DNA of 14,218 nucleotides from Bacteroidota bacterium. GTDB lineage: Bacteria; Bacteroidota; Bacteroidia; Bacteroidales; UBA1556. Below, in pieces: positions 14,144-14,218 of this stretch (position 1 is the first letter of the stretch; each line of letters opens with the position of its first letter). A model generated the notes under the pieces. That model was not told the DNA's origin. It saw only the letters and a list, made by a program, of their open reading frames with translations, and ran no database searches. The DNA is taken from the NCBI GenBank assembly GCA_003973505.1, contig QNXT01000123.1, positions 1 through 14,218 of the forward strand. Reading direction: 5' to 3'. Both the position numbers and the translations under genes were made by a program.

Positions 14144-14218
14144 TTACATAGCCATATCCATTACCTTGCAAATCTTTTGGGCGAAAGTTTCGGATAAGGA
14201 TCCCCCAAACACGGTGAA
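14144..14218 (-). pseudogene. mmdA: Upstream fragment of mmdA ending at a premature TAA (partial)
   Basis: Reading the minus strand from the window edge gives FTVFGGSLSETFAQKICK followed by VMDMAM and then TAA (14144-14146). The frame continues without shift into [13 protein letters not shown]. Homologous carboxyltransferases run straight through this point, usually with Lys or another residue where the stop stands, so a single A-to-T change of an AAA codon would explain it. The rest of the N-terminus lies outside the window. TAA is not a known selenocysteine or pyrrolysine codon, so programmed recoding is not expected. Confidence 0.8.

Overview
The window looks like a chromosomal segment of a Bacteroidota bacterium, most likely of the Bacteroidales/Marinilabiliales kind. 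It is AT-rich, Shine-Dalgarno sites are nearly absent, and trpS has a textbook TTTG-N19-TAnnTTTG promoter. It also carries the phylum's usual cluster of sodium-pumping methylmalonyl-CoA decarboxylase genes and a membrane-bound MutS-like ATPase. This assignment is an inference from gene content, not from a database search.

Layout. Positions 1-120 hold the C-terminus of a small Cys-rich protein ending in a KCGEGKCG motif, closed by a strong terminator. An orphan four-helix membrane protein (271-696) follows and runs tail-to-tail into a hotdog thioesterase. That thioesterase lies downstream of kbl (threonine catabolism) on the minus strand, with a terminator hairpin between them. A MutS-family ATPase with four predicted membrane segments is transcribed divergently from kbl (2539-4344). 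It overlaps by 11 bp, tail to tail, with a compact minus-strand operon trkA-trkH-GT2-GT9. That operon pairs a Trk potassium uptake system with two lipopolysaccharide-core-type glycosyltransferases. trpS (8992-9987) follows with its own promoter, then a tiny two-helix membrane ORF.

Positions 10307-10738 contain no convincing gene but are full of secondary structure. The main item is a 266-bp long inverted repeat (10310-10575). Its left arm is interrupted by a separate 108-nt hairpin-forming segment. After it come a 7-bp stem and a perfect 20-bp hairpin that probably terminates the next operon.

From 10739 to the window end is the minus-strand operon mmdA-oadG-biotin carrier-oadB, read from high to low coordinates. 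Together these encode a biotin-dependent decarboxylase that turns (S)-methylmalonyl-CoA into propionyl-CoA and CO2 while exporting Na+. This is the last energy-conserving step of succinate-to-propionate fermentation. The mmdA reading frame is broken by an in-frame TAA at 14144-14146, where homologues read through. It is either a nonsense mutation or a sequence error.

The observations most worth a second look are the branched inverted-repeat element, the mmdA stop codon, and the Cys-rich tail resembling MNIO-modified copper-binding peptides. No CRISPR array, tRNA, rRNA, phage gene or intact transposase gene was seen.
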